DNA of 64,000 nucleotides from Cololabis saira (lineage: Eukaryota > Chordata > Actinopteri > Beloniformes > Belonidae). Shown piece after piece: positions 44,076 to 58,110 of this stretch; position 1 is the first letter of the stretch, and each line of letters opens with the position of its first letter. A program made the position numbers and the translations under genes. The stretch spans positions 19,100,441 to 19,164,440 of the forward strand of contig NC_084607.1 of the NCBI RefSeq assembly GCF_033807715.1, given 5' to 3'. The notes under the pieces were generated by a model that saw nothing but the letters and a program-made list of their open reading frames with translations, was not told the DNA's origin and did no database searches.

Positions 44076-46641
44076 TTGTCTGACATGCTTCAGTCAGTAT
44101 ATTGAGTCTACTCCCACACTTCTAACAGTACTTCATCTAACTGGCCAAGTATAACTCTATTCATGTAACTTGTCTAGTGCCATTTCACAACAAAGTCATA
44201 TTTACAAGGACAGCACTCAAAGTGCACTGACCTTTTGGTAAAAACTGCTGACTCAAAGTCGATGGAGGATAACTGGAAATCTCAACTTCAATTCACAATT
44301 TCTTCTTTTCCATTGAAATTTCCAAAGTCATTCAACAGCAGAGCCAGATTTGGACTAAAATGTGGGTATAGTATGCCAGAAGTGCAATTTCAAGCTGCCT
44401 GGATGAAGGACAGATGTGAACAGTGTTAAAGAAGATGTGATTCCTCAGGTAATGTCTCCCAGTCCTCGTGTTGGGTCATGAATAAATATGATTTGACAAT
44501 AAAAGCTGAAAAAAGTTAAATACACTTTTTTATTTGTTACTCAAAAACAGCGTTCGGGTAATCACAAATCCTGTACATTCTTTTCTTTGTTTACCTTGAA
44601 TTTGTCTGAATTTTTGTTTAATTTAGGAAACGGCTGCAGTAAAAGAGTCAAACTTTTTTTTAATGATATTTTCCAGGGTTTCCTTTTGGTTTCCCTTTCT
44701 GTTTTCCTTTTGAAGACTCAAGCCAAAGCCCAAAAGAAGACTGATGATCAGTGTTAATTATCAATGTAAAGACATTCCAAGGCATAAAAGTGGTTGCTTT
44801 GGCTTGCGGGGGCACTGGGAAACCAAGGCACCATTAAGCCAACTCTCTCTATCATTCTTTGCTATACTCGGGTTGCCGCTTTATCTTCTTTCCAAACTCT
44901 CTGATTAATCCCTCTGCTCCCGTTTCTATGGAGAGGACCAAGATGTGCAAATGTGAGTCAGCAGCACACAGCACATGACTTTACCACCTCAAACCTTGGA
45001 GAATTGAGCCACAGATCAGTTATTAGTGGGCTGCTCTGGCCTTTTTTTTTTGCATTTTACTGTCTTTCTTGTTTCCCCTCTGTGTCTCTGCTTCGAGACC
45101 CGTTTTTTTTTGGTTTCGAGGCCTCTGAGAACGGAGCGTGCAGAGCCTCACCTCCGACGGCTTTCAGATGCGCAGCTGTCTCTGGAGGACTGGAGAGCCA
45201 CCGCATCTCCTCTCAGCGCCCCATCTGCTGAACAAAGTTTACAGGGTGCGGGTGATGAATCCTAAGCACGCTGAAACATTAAGAGTCTTGCAATTTGACT
45301 GCATAGAGGAGCGAAAGCCGCAAAGCTGCTCAACACCATAAAACCCAACATAACACAGCATTTCTTATTGTATAAGTGGTTTCAAGAAGATTCCACAAAT
45401 CTTTTTTTTTTTTTTTTTTGTGCCTGATGTGACGAGCACTTTTTTTCCCCCCGCTTTAGATTTTGATCATTTTGTTCTTGTCAGCGGGTTGTGATGGTCA
45501 AAACGCCACAGGGCCACAAAGTAAACCCAGAGTGGCAGAGAAATGGGCATATTTTTTGAATTTGTAGCCTCACTGGAAGGTCCTTTTGGTTTTGTACATG
45601 AACTGTAGTTAACTGTTCACATCAACAGAAGCTGCAGGATTCTCTGAAGGATTTCTGGGAAGGATAGCTAAAGAAAGCTGGAAATCATTAGAGTAAGCAG
45701 GACATTAATTTTATTGATTTTTGAGTTCCCCTTCTGTTAATGGTAAGTTTGACTAATCTTTAGATTTTCCACTTCTACAGTCGGACAAAGGGGTTTGGTT
45801 CTCAGGATCAAACTTGATCCATTGTTTAAGTTTTTGTTTTTGTACTTTTTAACACTGAACACATGTTGATGAGAAGGTAAGAGCCATGACATTCAGCCTC
45901 CTCCACCTCCATCTGTCCGGCCCCTGAGCTGTGATGCAGCTCGTGTGTCAGCTGGTGTTCTGGTTCCACCCGATTGGAGCTGGCCCCCCAGTCAGGTGCG
46001 GTAAATTTAGGCCCTAATTGCTATCCTGCCTTTGCCTTATTTATGGGAAATAAAACTGCACGGTGCAATTAAGGTCTTGGAATTGGCCCACTGCATCTGT
46101 AATCAGAGCAAGTGTTGTATTTAGTTGGTACACACGAGGAAAGAGTGTCTTCACATGTGGCATCCCTTCTTCTGAAGTTAAGATTTTACTTTTTTCTATT
46201 GTCTTGGGGAAGCGTTGGTTAAAGTTTTGCCTAATTGGGGTGATAATTTGATACAATTCCCGTAAAACCTTTTTTCTTCTCTCTTTTTCTTTTTTTTTTT
46301 TTAAGTATAAATTGCATGTCCAGTAAGAAAAGTGGCAAAGTGGTGAATCATCAAGTTCCAAACATAAACTTGTGTTTTCTTTGCTCTCTTTTCTATTCTT
46401 GGTACTTTACTCTGCCTGCCATACCATTCCTATACTGGTCTGTTTCTTTTTTTTTTGTTCCAGTTGAGTTTCTTTTGCATTTTTATACAGTTTTGGTCTC
46501 CACCCTGTTTTCCTGCAAAGCTCCTCAGATTATACTTGGGGAGAACAGGTGTGGACAAACCTGAGCATAATTAGACACATGCCTTTATGAGCATCTGTGT
46601 CTCTTCTCTGGTTGCCTGCATCTTTTGATCGCTCTCCAGTG

Positions 46642-46767
<126 letters not shown>

Positions 46768-49270
46768 ACACACCAGTACCATATGTGTTTCGAATTACAG
46801 TGCTGAAAATACCCCTCATAGTTTTGGGCCACTGCTGGCCGTAGAGCTGTCGATCTGTGGTTGCTGGAAGAGGAGGGAGACAGGAAAAGGGAATAGTTTG
46901 CTGAACTTGGGGGCCAGATTCCTCTTTTTCAGCTCAAGCTTCTGCTGCTTGGGGTGAAATTAGAGAGGACCACGGCCTGGAATGGGTTTGGATGTGATGA
47001 AGGGAGCGTTGGGCAGGGCCAATGAAAAGCACAGCGGTTTCAGTGCTGTACCATCTTTTATACCGTGCCATGAATTACACAGTCCAAACTCCCTGGTAAG
47101 GTGTGTGTCTCCATTCTTGGGCTTTTCATTACAGGTATAATACATAACATTTGTATATTTATCTTATAGTTGTATCTTTCTTGACATTTTTTTCCTTTTT
47201 CTGTGGTGTGTGTTTGGGTGAGGGTGCGTTGAGTGTATATGTGGCTGATGCTTAGATTTCTCATTGTACTGGCAGAATAAACTACATGCAGACATAGTGA
47301 GCAAATCTTATGTGTGTGGACTCTGGCAGACAGCACAACATCGAGCTCTTTGCTCCAAAACAGTTAAGTATTTATCATTGATTTAGACCAAGAGAGTGAG
47401 GTGTGAAGAAGACACATTCAGAGTCGTCACCCCCCCCATTGGTTTCTTTTTTTGCAGCTCCATCATCAATAAAGAGGATTAAATGAAGTGACACAGTGAA
47501 ATTGACCCTCCTATGTAATATCTGTAGTATATCTGTATTACAGCTGGACCTGTCAACTGCCACTAGATAATGCCACTAGGTGAATTGCTATGGCACATTC
47601 TTCGACAGACAAAAAAAAAAAAAAAAAAAGGCGTATTGCAAAAACTTGCAGATATATGTGCGTCATCTGCATTCTGCGTGTTGACTTTAATTCTCTCAAT
47701 GCAAACGTAGGGACTAATTTCACCTCCACATCGTTTCAGTGTCTGGTTTAAGCATCATGCACCTCTTATCATGACCTCTTATCAGTGTAAAAACAAAGTC
47801 AAAGCCATCTTAGTTGCTGTCCTGGAGCTTTCAACTTCCGTCACACGGTTCTCACGAGCAACGTTTCAGATCAGATTCTCTATGCAGGTTCTTCTCAGGA
47901 TAACTTAATTTCATTTATTCAGGCTGAGTATTATAATTTGTTATCATTCTGTAATTTTCTATAATTCTGTTGGAAATGTCTCACTGCTTTTACAAATGGA
48001 CTGTTAATCTTGCTTAATACATATGTTTATGTAATCTATTGAACTTAATAATGCAGTATTATTTAATGTTATTTTTATTAGAAAAATAGAAAAAAACAAT
48101 ATTAGCCAACATATCAGTCCATGACTTTATATTTTTTTCTAAGTATTGTTAGGGCTCTGATCAGCATCTTTTCACAACTGTGAGTCCACATTTCATAAAA
48201 TATACATCAGATGTGAAAATTCCTTTCATACTTTAAAAAAAAGGGTATTCGGCTGTATCAACAAATTATTTTGCCTCGGTTGAAATCTGCGCTCGCCAGG
48301 GAATAAATTTGATGCTTTCCGCAAAATTAAGCATGTTTGGAGACTGTTTAATACCAACACCGCAAGGATACAAAGGCGACGCTGTGAAATGTGGAATCAA
48401 ATGTGGGCAGTATAAGAAGAGCAGCTTTTTCCAAGAATATGTCATAAGCTCACTCAACTGCAAGCTTTAAATTCCATCTTCACAAACAGCATCGTTTAAC
48501 CCAAAACAGTGCCAAAAATGTTTCTGTGTTTTTGAGAAGTATTTTTCTAAATGGCTAATCGTGACTGGACTATTTGAGTTGGGGAAAAGTTGCTCAGAGG
48601 AATCTTATAGGCAGTGTTTCATAAATATGCAAAAAAGGCGGCTGTAGAAATAAGCTTAATATTTGTAAATCTAGTCAAACTTGTTTCATTTTTAAGCAAA
48701 AATATATCTGCTATCGGGGTAAGGAAACTTTTCTTGATTGGAATTTTTAAAACTAGCAAAATAGTCTGAAATAATCTTTACATTTTCTTAAAACAAGGCC
48801 TTTTTTTTTTTTTAGAGATGACTTTTTGCAGTGTACAATGCTGTACTAATTAATTTTGTTCAGCATTTGTCTTTCTTACTGACCATTAACATAAAGCACA
48901 ACGTAATACGGCAGTGCAATTCAAAACATTTCCTAATCTTAATAATATGAACAGATGCTCTTTCAGACTTGAGGGCACATGTGTCTTGTCCTGTCTGCAC
49001 CTGCCCTTTCTGACCATACCGTCTGACCTCTGTGGTTGGTTGTTTTCATCATCTTTCCCAAATCACTAACATACTTAGCACTTCATGCCTGTATATTTCC
49101 CGATCAGGCCTTGCTGGGTTCAAGACCTGGTAATAGCCCATGGTTAACTCGGCCCAGATGTTGTACCTCATTTGTTTTTCTCCATTTTTGTATTCATGTT
49201 CCATCTCTCAGCTCTTTACCTTACTGGCTGCTGCCCCACTGCCATTCTTGGTTAGTCTCACAAACTATTG

Positions 49271-49273
<3 letters not shown>

Positions 49274-49350
<77 letters not shown>

Positions 49351-49358
49351 ATATATAT
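49274..49358. repeat. (TA)n microsatellite
   Basis: A TA array of about 67 bp followed by (TG)5 and a short TA run. Confidence 0.95.
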
Positions 49359-51415
49359 CAAGGATTTATCATGGAACGCTCAGCTTTGAACAGTGGCATG
49401 AAATCTGGATATTCTGTTCATTCTGCTACATAAAATCTGTCTAAGTTATGATCCCATCAACGTTGAGTTTTTTATGACTTGCTAGCTTTCCAGAGGTTTT
49501 GATTTGATATTTTATTTCATTTTAGTCTGTATATGGTCATAAACAGCAGCATGGCTTAATGAACGGTGGAGACACTGCTGAGGGGGTCAAGAAGTCCAGA
49601 GTTGAAGGAGGTGGAGACTTGGAGGATGAGATCTGAAGTTGGACGGGTTTTAGTTGTTTAAACTGAGCAGGCCTTATCTTTGCGTTTGTGGGCGTGTGCT
49701 CCGGAGATGGGGGGTGAGCTTGAGCTTTTTTCTTTTTCTCCCCCTTCTTTTTTTGAATAAAGGGGTAAGAGGGACTGCCATCTGGCAACGACGGAGCTCT
49801 TTGCTCACATGTGTGTGATGTTTGTGAGTGAAGGCCTCGTTAGCGAGCTGGCTGCCTTAAAACTCTTAAGTGCCTACACACACATGTGGATCGCACCTGG
49901 AACCCAAAACTTGGTGATTTGCACTTACTGTTATTGGATCTAAAGAGCTACCAGCCATCACCATTGGAATCTGGGACTGTTTTTGAAACTGTTTACTGTG
50001 TACTTGTGCACATGACACAGTATGCAGTGTGTACTCTGTCCAGGCGTGAAAGAGAATATGTTGTGGTGTTACCAGAAGTGAGCAGCAAGAGCTCTGTGAC
50101 TGGTTTTCACTGTTGTTGAACATGGACCAACACACTGTCCAGGTATTTTCGACTTATTGGAGGGTGTGAAACTGTTGACAAACAATGTACTATATTTTAG
50201 CCTAATCAGTATGTAGTAGCAGTATAGTTTGCAGCTTTGAAAACAGAACGCGTCTTCTTCAGCTGCCATCTAGTGTTCTCTGAATAGGTTTTTGAATAAA
50301 GGGATGAGAATCAAGCAGGAGAAACTAAGAAGAAAAACATCTGTACTAAATTAGTTCATATGTGAATCATTAGTTTCTGCAAAATGTGTCTTTTTATTAA
50401 TGGAAAAGCTAGATTTTCATTTGTAATAGGAATCATAAGTTTGACCACAATGGCCAGTGCTTTAACCACAGGACTAAATCAGCACAGTTTCAGGCTCTCG
50501 CAGCCTTTTGTGCCCTCACCGTCTTTATCTTTGTCTTTTTATTTTACAGGAACTACAATGTGGCTTTGATTGCGACTGAACTGCTTTGCTTGTATCCATC
50601 CATTTTATTTGAATTGTCTCTGTCTTTGGTTTAAACTTGGCAAAAGTCCTGCTGCTCCTGAAGGCAATGAAAGAGGAAAAAAGTGTTTCCTTTTTCTTTC
50701 TTTTTTGTTTAAATGAAGGTTCAGGGAGATGCAGTAGCTGAAGACAGTAGGGGTTCTTCGTGTACGAGTTGATTTTTAAGATATGCAGTGAATGTACCGT
50801 TGTCCTTTTTAAATCTTCTCTACGAGTAAAGCTCATCAAGGAGACGTTTGTGGTTATACAAGAAGAAACTTGCACCAATTTGGGCTACATCAGACATTAA
50901 GATTCCTATATGACATCTTATTTACTCCTGGTTGCCTCCAGGGTGCTGCATGTGACATATGAGTTTGAATTCACCCTTTACTGAGGAGAATATTCCTGCA
51001 GAAACAAAACAGGGTGTATGTGCAATGTTTTTTTTCCTTTTTTTTCAACCAATGTTTCCTGTTAAATTGCACAAACTGACATGGTAGTGCATTAATAACA
51101 TAAAAACCCAAATCAATATTAATTACTGTCAATGACGCATTACCTCAAACTCATTTGCTGCACAAATATCTGTCAAATTAGCATTTTATTAATCATCTCA
51201 ACAGTTATTTCATCAGGTTATCATTTCATAGTCAACATCCTTTTACCAAAGCAAATTACAAAGTAATAATGTTATTAGATATAATTGGTTCCACACGTAA
51301 AGCAAACAAATAATAGAATTTGTATTTTACTGAAATTAACAAATTATAGCCATGAGTCACTGATGGTGAGCAGTGGAAACACTGCTTATATAAATTGTAT
51401 AAGCCATTTTTCCCA

Positions 51416-51418
<3 letters not shown>

Positions 51419-51468
<50 letters not shown>
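51419..51468. repeat. (TG)n(TA)n microsatellite
   Basis: A short TG run passes into about 42 bp of TA. Confidence 0.9.
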
Positions 51469-51471
<3 letters not shown>

Positions 51472-54400
51472 GTGATTTAGTGAGACAGCATTGTCACAAT
51501 TTTTGTATTTTGCTTCACTAATGAATAAAAATTCAGTCTTTTGAGCCCCATGACAGCGGTCCCCTCTGGGTGGTGTCAGCGCTAACTACAGAGGCTGTGT
51601 TCAGGTACTGAACGCGTACCTGACGCCACTGGTGCTGTTTTCCCTATCAGACGCCGAATCGTTCTAAACTCCATCGCTCAAAAGTTTCCACCTCTTTAAC
51701 AGTGGAAACTGCTGAGCACAGGGGGTCCGGAAATCTGCCTCACACATGTCTCATGAATGCACCATTGTTTTCCAACAAAAGCCAACTTAGGTCATTGTTT
51801 ATTAATTGAGCCTCTTAAGACAACAAATTCTGCTGTAATTAGCGGTTTCATGCCAGACCTAAATGGAAGCTTTCCCTGAGTAAAGCTCATGAGTGTTTCA
51901 GTGTGAGCAGCAGCAAGAGACTGAGGTGTTTGTTTCACGTAGTGAAGATAAGGTGATTCATCAAGCTGTCACTCAGAAACCCAGTGAGCTGTTGCCTCAC
52001 ATACATATGCCAATGGTCATTACTTTGGCTTCTGGGCATTAAAACTATATCCAGTTTTTAAATCTTAGCAGCTTGCATGTTATGTATTTGTCTCATTGCT
52101 TTACCAGTTTAAGCGACCAGCTGTTTCTGCAGTTATAAACGTATAAAACATGTTATTTGATGTAATGCATATACAGTGGATGTTTTGTTTTCTTAAATCC
52201 ATTCAATTGATACAGGGTGTGCCCAATATGACAATATGGCCCAAAAGGGAAGGTAAAACCACAAATTAGGCTTCAGTACTTAAACAGGCTAAGAGTCCAT
52301 GATTACACATAAATGGCACACATGGACATTACACGCTTTGCACACATGTGCCTCAATTGAATTTCACTATTCACAGTTCAGGCTTCTATACAAATGTGTG
52401 GGGGCACTTTGAAGATGTGAAGCCTCTATGATGTGGTTTCAGGGAGGGAGTAAAGTCGTCCAGCTGTATTCTCTGCAGCTCTGAAAGAGCCATAAACGAC
52501 AACAGGCGCTATAGGGCCGGGTCTCGCTGCAGAGATTGAGGGGCCTCGCAGTGTCTCCGGCAGCATAGGCATGATTAGATGTGTGTTTTGTGCTCCCGCT
52601 CTCTCGTAATTACGTCTTCATAAGACTCCTTCATCCTAAACACTCATCCCCATTTTTTTTTTTTTTTTTTGAGTAGACCTGGCTTGCAGATGGACATCAG
52701 CCCAGGGTGTCAAGATCTCTCGTGGTTGTCATCAGCATCATTCCTTCCTCTGTCATTAGTGCCCCATCCTGCCCCGTAGATCCCTGCTTGCATTCAAAGA
52801 ACCAAGCCACTAAGTGCATCTCTAGAATACTCATCGCCCGACCGTCAACCACAATAACCATCAAAAAACGCTGAAGATCATCAGACGTGCGTTTGAAATC
52901 TCTCTTGGCTGCCTGTTGCTTCTTTTGGACTAAAACACAGATGGCAATTCAATGGTCTCGTTAATCTTGTTAGTTTCAGGAGCCAACGAACTCAATTCTG
53001 TGCTGTGATCCAAGACGGGCCTGTGTGACCTTGGGAAGTTTCCCTGGGGGATGTTGCCAGTTGGCATAATGTAGTTGAGTCATCCTGTAGGCCTTGTTAA
53101 AGACCAGACTGGTATCATTGTTTTATATCTTGCTGTGGCCTCCAAAGTGCAGGTCTAATTTGGTGTAGCAAAAACCTGTTGAAAATTATACAAAGTGGTA
53201 CTTGGAATAATATTTATAAAACATTTTGTGAAATCCTGATATATAATTTATGATTCTACTAATGATGTTACCTCATGGAATTTAGACAGGATTTGCATCT
53301 CATAGTTCAATTATGATGATATAAATGGTCTTGTTCCTGGCATTTGACCTCTTGCTGCCCAGAGTGATCCAAAATAAGCAGAATAATAATATATCTTCTA
53401 TGGCCTGCTCTATTGCGCAAATGATTGATTGAATATAAAAATAAGTTCCGCAGTTTGGAATTTGTGAATATGCTGACTATAATCCAGAGGAACACTTTGT
53501 GGACTTGGCTTCTCGACCAATTGGAAGCCCAGATTTGTTCCCCTTCTGCTTAAGAAGATTCAGGGGAAAAAACCACAACATAATTTTGGACAAGATCAGA
53601 GTTTGGGTGATTTAAGATGACTGGCCTTGGGACTCATTGAAGGCCTTCAACTTATGTTCCTTCTGATGGCCAGCAGGGAACATCTCCTTTGCTTACAAAA
53701 AAGGCTGGATTGTACTTTGGCAAAATTAACTGACTTCTTACTCAATTTCTTAGGAGCTACTAGTCTATGGTCCCAATTTCTAGTTTTCAGTCCTTCTCTT
53801 CAGCATCTTTAGATTTTTCAGAATGATTGTCTTCTGTAGAGTGAACTAGATTGGCATGGCAGTCTTATGACTTCAGTCATAACTCCCTGTGGATTTTATT
53901 GGTTTCTCAATGTGATCCACCACTTGGTTGCTTGTTTTAATGATGCAAAATCCAATGATCTAATGACCAGTTCATGTCTCCAGGAACAACAGAAAAAAAT
54001 AGCTCTTAAAAATCTCCCTCACTGAAGTCAAATCTATTTACACCAAACATCTCCTGATGCGGTCTTTGATATCAAGGGTTTAGACTGTTTTCTTTTTTTC
54101 CTCTTATGCTCCACATTGTAAATGCCTTCAGAAAAGGATTAAGGGATTTAAATTTAAATGGAGCACATGTTAGATAAATAACGAAAAATATCCTTCTCTT
54201 GCCATTTAAGTAAAAAAAAAAAAATTAACTGAATATGAGGTCTCATAATTTGCAAGTTTCTCAACTCTTAAAAGTATATAGATTTAAATGTTAATGACCG
54301 AATGGAAAAAAAAATCAGCATTGGATAGCTGATGTGCCAGCTCTTGAAAGCCTACACCACTGAGAAAAGCGGAGCCTCCTGCATGCTGCTCTTGCATTTA

Positions 54401-56929
54401 TACTTAAGACATCCATTTTTCTGCTACTTTCAGCTATTCTTTGCCAAAACCACACATCTTCATTCTCTTGTGCTGTATTTCTTTCTTCTCTCTGTCAATT
54501 AAATATATTCTTCCTATTGGTTTCTGTCTTTCAGGCCACAAAAAATAACTCAATACTTGCTTTTGTTATTCCTATTCCCACGTATTTTTCCATAGAATAA
54601 AGTGATTGCTAGGGCCAGTCATTTTCCTGCCCTGTTAAAACACAGGGTGAAGTCTTTGTGGCAGACAGGCAAGTTGGCGGCAATCAGTTTTACAGAAAGT
54701 CTCATTTCTGCACAGAAGCTGTAGCTCTCCATCCTGTCCACTGTGTAGTTTTGCAAGGAATCAGTTATTATTTAACAGAGAGTGTTAATCTCGTCCTCTG
54801 GAGACTGACATCTCGTGGCTTGGGGGCACCTGTGGTGGACAATCGCACACTGGAAATGCAGTCGGATGAATCAGCATTTCAGATCCAAATCTAAAGCCCC
54901 CCTTCTATTCTGTGAAGAAAGCCCGATGATAGTCCTCAGCAACCTTCATAGCAAGTTCATACTGGGGGTGTAGTTTCTGCCCAGGGTTCGGTCGGTAGTC
55001 AGCAGTTCTTTGAACAGATCCAGCAGGTTACTGGGCTTCAGCGCTTTATCACAACCATGTGGCAGCACTTCTTATTCATGGTGACTCCATCATCAGGAAT
55101 GTTAGTCACAAGGGTTTGAACCATCTGTTCTCCAGTTCAGTTCAGTTCACTTTTACTTGTATAGTCTCAGTCACAACAAAATTATCTTTCAATATCTAAG
55201 CATAAGGCGATTCCAAATGTTCATTAGATTCTAATCAAAGTATGTCTTGTATTGTCATTTGTTCTATGATAATTCCATTTTTTTCTAAAGCTAAATTTAG
55301 AACAGTATTGCACACATCATCTTATAATGTAAACAACATATGCAACATGCATATGCATGTAGTATTTAGGTAATGTCTGGAATGAAGTTGAGGAAATATC
55401 CTGTTGATCCTTTGTGGCGGATGTGCTTCGTGTAAGTATTTTTCAGTCCTTTTGTGATTCATTTTCAGTTTTTTTTTGTAAGCTCTCCACACTCCTTCCC
55501 AATAAAGTTTATAAAAGAAGGTAAAACAACTGGCCAGGAGAAAATACTTCTGGATATCTCATTTTATCTGGACACAATAAGTAACCGGGGAGCAGTCGAG
55601 TCTGCAGACCCTTCCCGGGGGCTGCAGGTCTTGCCTGGTGTCTGCGCAGAAGACCGGATTCTAATTCTGTGCTTATTGTCCTTTTTGGCTCACATCTCAG
55701 CTAAATTTTACTGCACTGTGCTTTTTCATTTGCTGACACAGAGGAAATGAGAGAGGGGAAAGAATGACTGCAGGGGAGCTGAATCTGAAATAAAAGCAAA
55801 AGCAGTCTATAAGATCAACAGCCGTGATTCAAATCTATATAATCAAATGATCTCTTATGTATATTTACAAAGAAACACTGCGACCAATCCTGCGCACGGT
55901 TGACAGATTGCACATATGAGACTGCTGATGTCTGGTTGTATAAATTTAAGTCTATTAAAGGCCACTGAGTTTCTGATTTACTAGATATTTTCAGTTTAGA
56001 AAAAATAAAAAAAATAAAAACTGACCCTTCAGATGGATCACGTCTTAGATTTCTGATACTACAGCTGAACCTACAGATTTTATCTCCTTATTTTTCCACA
56101 CGCTGTCCAGCTTCTGTAACTCTGCACATTTATCTGTCTGCTGGAAGGGAAAGGGTATCGAAAGGACTAATGAAAAATAACAGGTTGTGGCTTCTGGACT
56201 TTCTGGAGAAATGAGCAAAGTGTAACATGGTTTCAATTAGCAGAGGAAAAAGTAGTGGTAGTCATCTGAGGAAATGAAATCATAAAGCGGCTGGTCTGAT
56301 TTCCATCTTCCAGCCCTGTTGTTCTCTTCTTCTTATCCCCCCCAACCCCCCCCTTCTCTCTGCCCTATTTCTAAAAGGTTCTGTAGAGTTACTTAGCTTT
56401 GAGGCAGCCAATCCTAACTTATAGAAACACAACTTAAATGGGCCGTGAAGACGGAACAGGATGAAGAAAACCGAGTAATTAGTGCAAAGACTCACTAGCC
56501 ACGGTTGAAAAGACTGAGAGGGAGTCTGTCTCTTTTTGATAAAAGCTACAAGACAATGATTATTGATTACAGAAGGGGAATTAGACAGGGAAAGAATGAA
56601 TGAATCATTTCTTTAACATCAATCCAACCTTAAAGGCTCAAAAAAATCTGAAAAGAAAATGAGGAGCAGGTTTCAAGAGGTGAGTGGCTTGGATGGCTGC
56701 AGCTAGAGGTTTGTGATGAAGTGTAATGTATTGCATGCTACACTCTAGAATTTATCTTTTTTTCTAGTCTAGATGACAAAATAAAGCTATATAGTATCCC
56801 CCGATTCCTACTAAATTGCAGTAGGTACATTTTTAAATGAGGTTCTCAACACAGTAGATGGGAGGATGAAGTTGTGAAAACAATCAAGTTAAACTCTGTA
56901 GCAAATGCGCTTAGTGCAAAATACTTAGA

Positions 56930-57055
56930 ATAGAATAGAATCCTTTATTGTCACTGTAAACATTGTTTCCAACATCGCTGTGAAAATCTGTTTAGCAGCT
57001 CCACATGACAGCATAACACACAGCAAGAATCAACACACACAGAAACAACAAGAAT
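56930..57055 (-). mobile_element. Retroelement 3' tail fragment
   Basis: Read on the minus strand it ends GACAATAAAGGATTCTATTC followed by a TATTCT repeat, the form of a LINE or SINE 3' end with a microsatellite tail. Only about 120 bp remain, so the family is open. Confidence 0.5.
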
Positions 57056-57158
57056 TAAAGCTGCAAGCAGCGATGAACAGGCCCTCGCACCCTTGTGCAC
57101 GTTCAGGCGTGCTGCAGTGGAAGCGCTTGTATGACTTGCATGTAGATGTCATTTAGCG

Positions 57159-57684
57159 GATGACACCAGCCACGACTCTCTATGTCAAACCATTCAAAGG
57201 CAGAAAGTAGGAACTATCAGATATGGACCAATCAGATGAAGGGGCGGGGCTAATTTGCACCAATGTTGTTGTTGTTGTTATGTTCAAGGACTCAAAACCA
57301 CGTCCGATGACACCACCCACGAGTCTTCATGTCAAACCATTCAAAAGTTATTACAGAAAATAGGAACTATCACATATCGACCAATCAGAAGAAGGGGCGG
57401 GGCTAATTTGCACCAATTAAGGCGAAGGAGTCAAAACCGAGTTAGATGACACCACCCACGACTCTCTATGTCAAACCATTCAAAAGTTATAGCAGAAAAT
57501 AGGGACTATAAAATATTGACCAATCAGATGAAGGGGCGGGGCTAATTCAGGCCAATGAAGGTCAATACCGAGTCCGATGACACCACCCCTATGTCTTTAT
57601 CATAACCCATTCAAAAGTTATGGCAGAGAATAGGGACTATCAAGTATCGATCAATCAGAAGAAGGGGCGGGGCTAATTTGCACC
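57159..57684 (+). repeat. Four tandem copies of a ~130-150 bp unit
   Basis: Each unit runs from GATGACACCA through TCAAACCATTCAAAAGTTA and ends CAATCAGA(T/A)GAAGGGGCGGGGCTAA. The GC-box cores fall near 57242, 57396, 57535 and 57667. Copies differ by substitutions and short insertions such as (GTT)n in the first. It belongs to a larger teleost repeat that starts AAAGCTGCAAGCAGCGATGA near 57057. Confidence 0.85.
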
Positions 57685-57889
57685 GCTAGTTAGCGATCTT
57701 TTGCTGAATGGTTTATCTGACTTTTTCCGGTCACAGTGAATCAAAGAGATAAGGACAACTATTGTGCAAAAAAACAAAACAAAAAAAATCACACATACAA
57801 GAAGAAAAGAGCGCTGAAAGTTCATGACTGCTTCAAACCGGAAACCGGAAATGCGTTGCTACCAAGCGAACCAATCACAGCCCTCTTGG

Positions 57890-58110
57890 TCTGTGTTTGG
57901 TCTGCGTCGCCTCGACGCATAGTTACAATTTTTGGGAGGTATGCGTCAGTGACGGCGTCAGTGACGGCGTCAGTGACGGCGTCAGTGACGGCGTCAGTGA
58001 CGGCGTCAGTGACGGCGTCAGTGACGGCGTGTGGTACGCGTCGACGCGTACCACACGCCGTAGGCATGGCGTCGTTTTGACGCAGAACCATAACTCAGCC
58101 TTAACGCTTT
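57890..58110. mobile_element. MITE-like remnant with 12-bp minisatellite and palindrome
   Basis: The sequence CGACGCATAGTTAC at the left and TGACGCAGAACCATAACTCA at the right belongs to a common teleost MITE type. Between them are seven copies of a 12-bp unit (57946-58030) and a 38-bp perfect palindrome (58024-58061). Confidence 0.6.
57946..58030. repeat. 12-bp minisatellite, seven units
   Basis: The unit GTCAGTGACGGC is repeated seven times without a mismatch. Because 12 is a multiple of three, all frames stay open and give ASVT, GVSD or AVTD peptides. Confidence 0.95.

Noticed and set aside
54658..54894. 78-codon plus-strand frame in the large CORO7 intron
   Set aside because: No motif and no coronin similarity; length is within chance for this interval.
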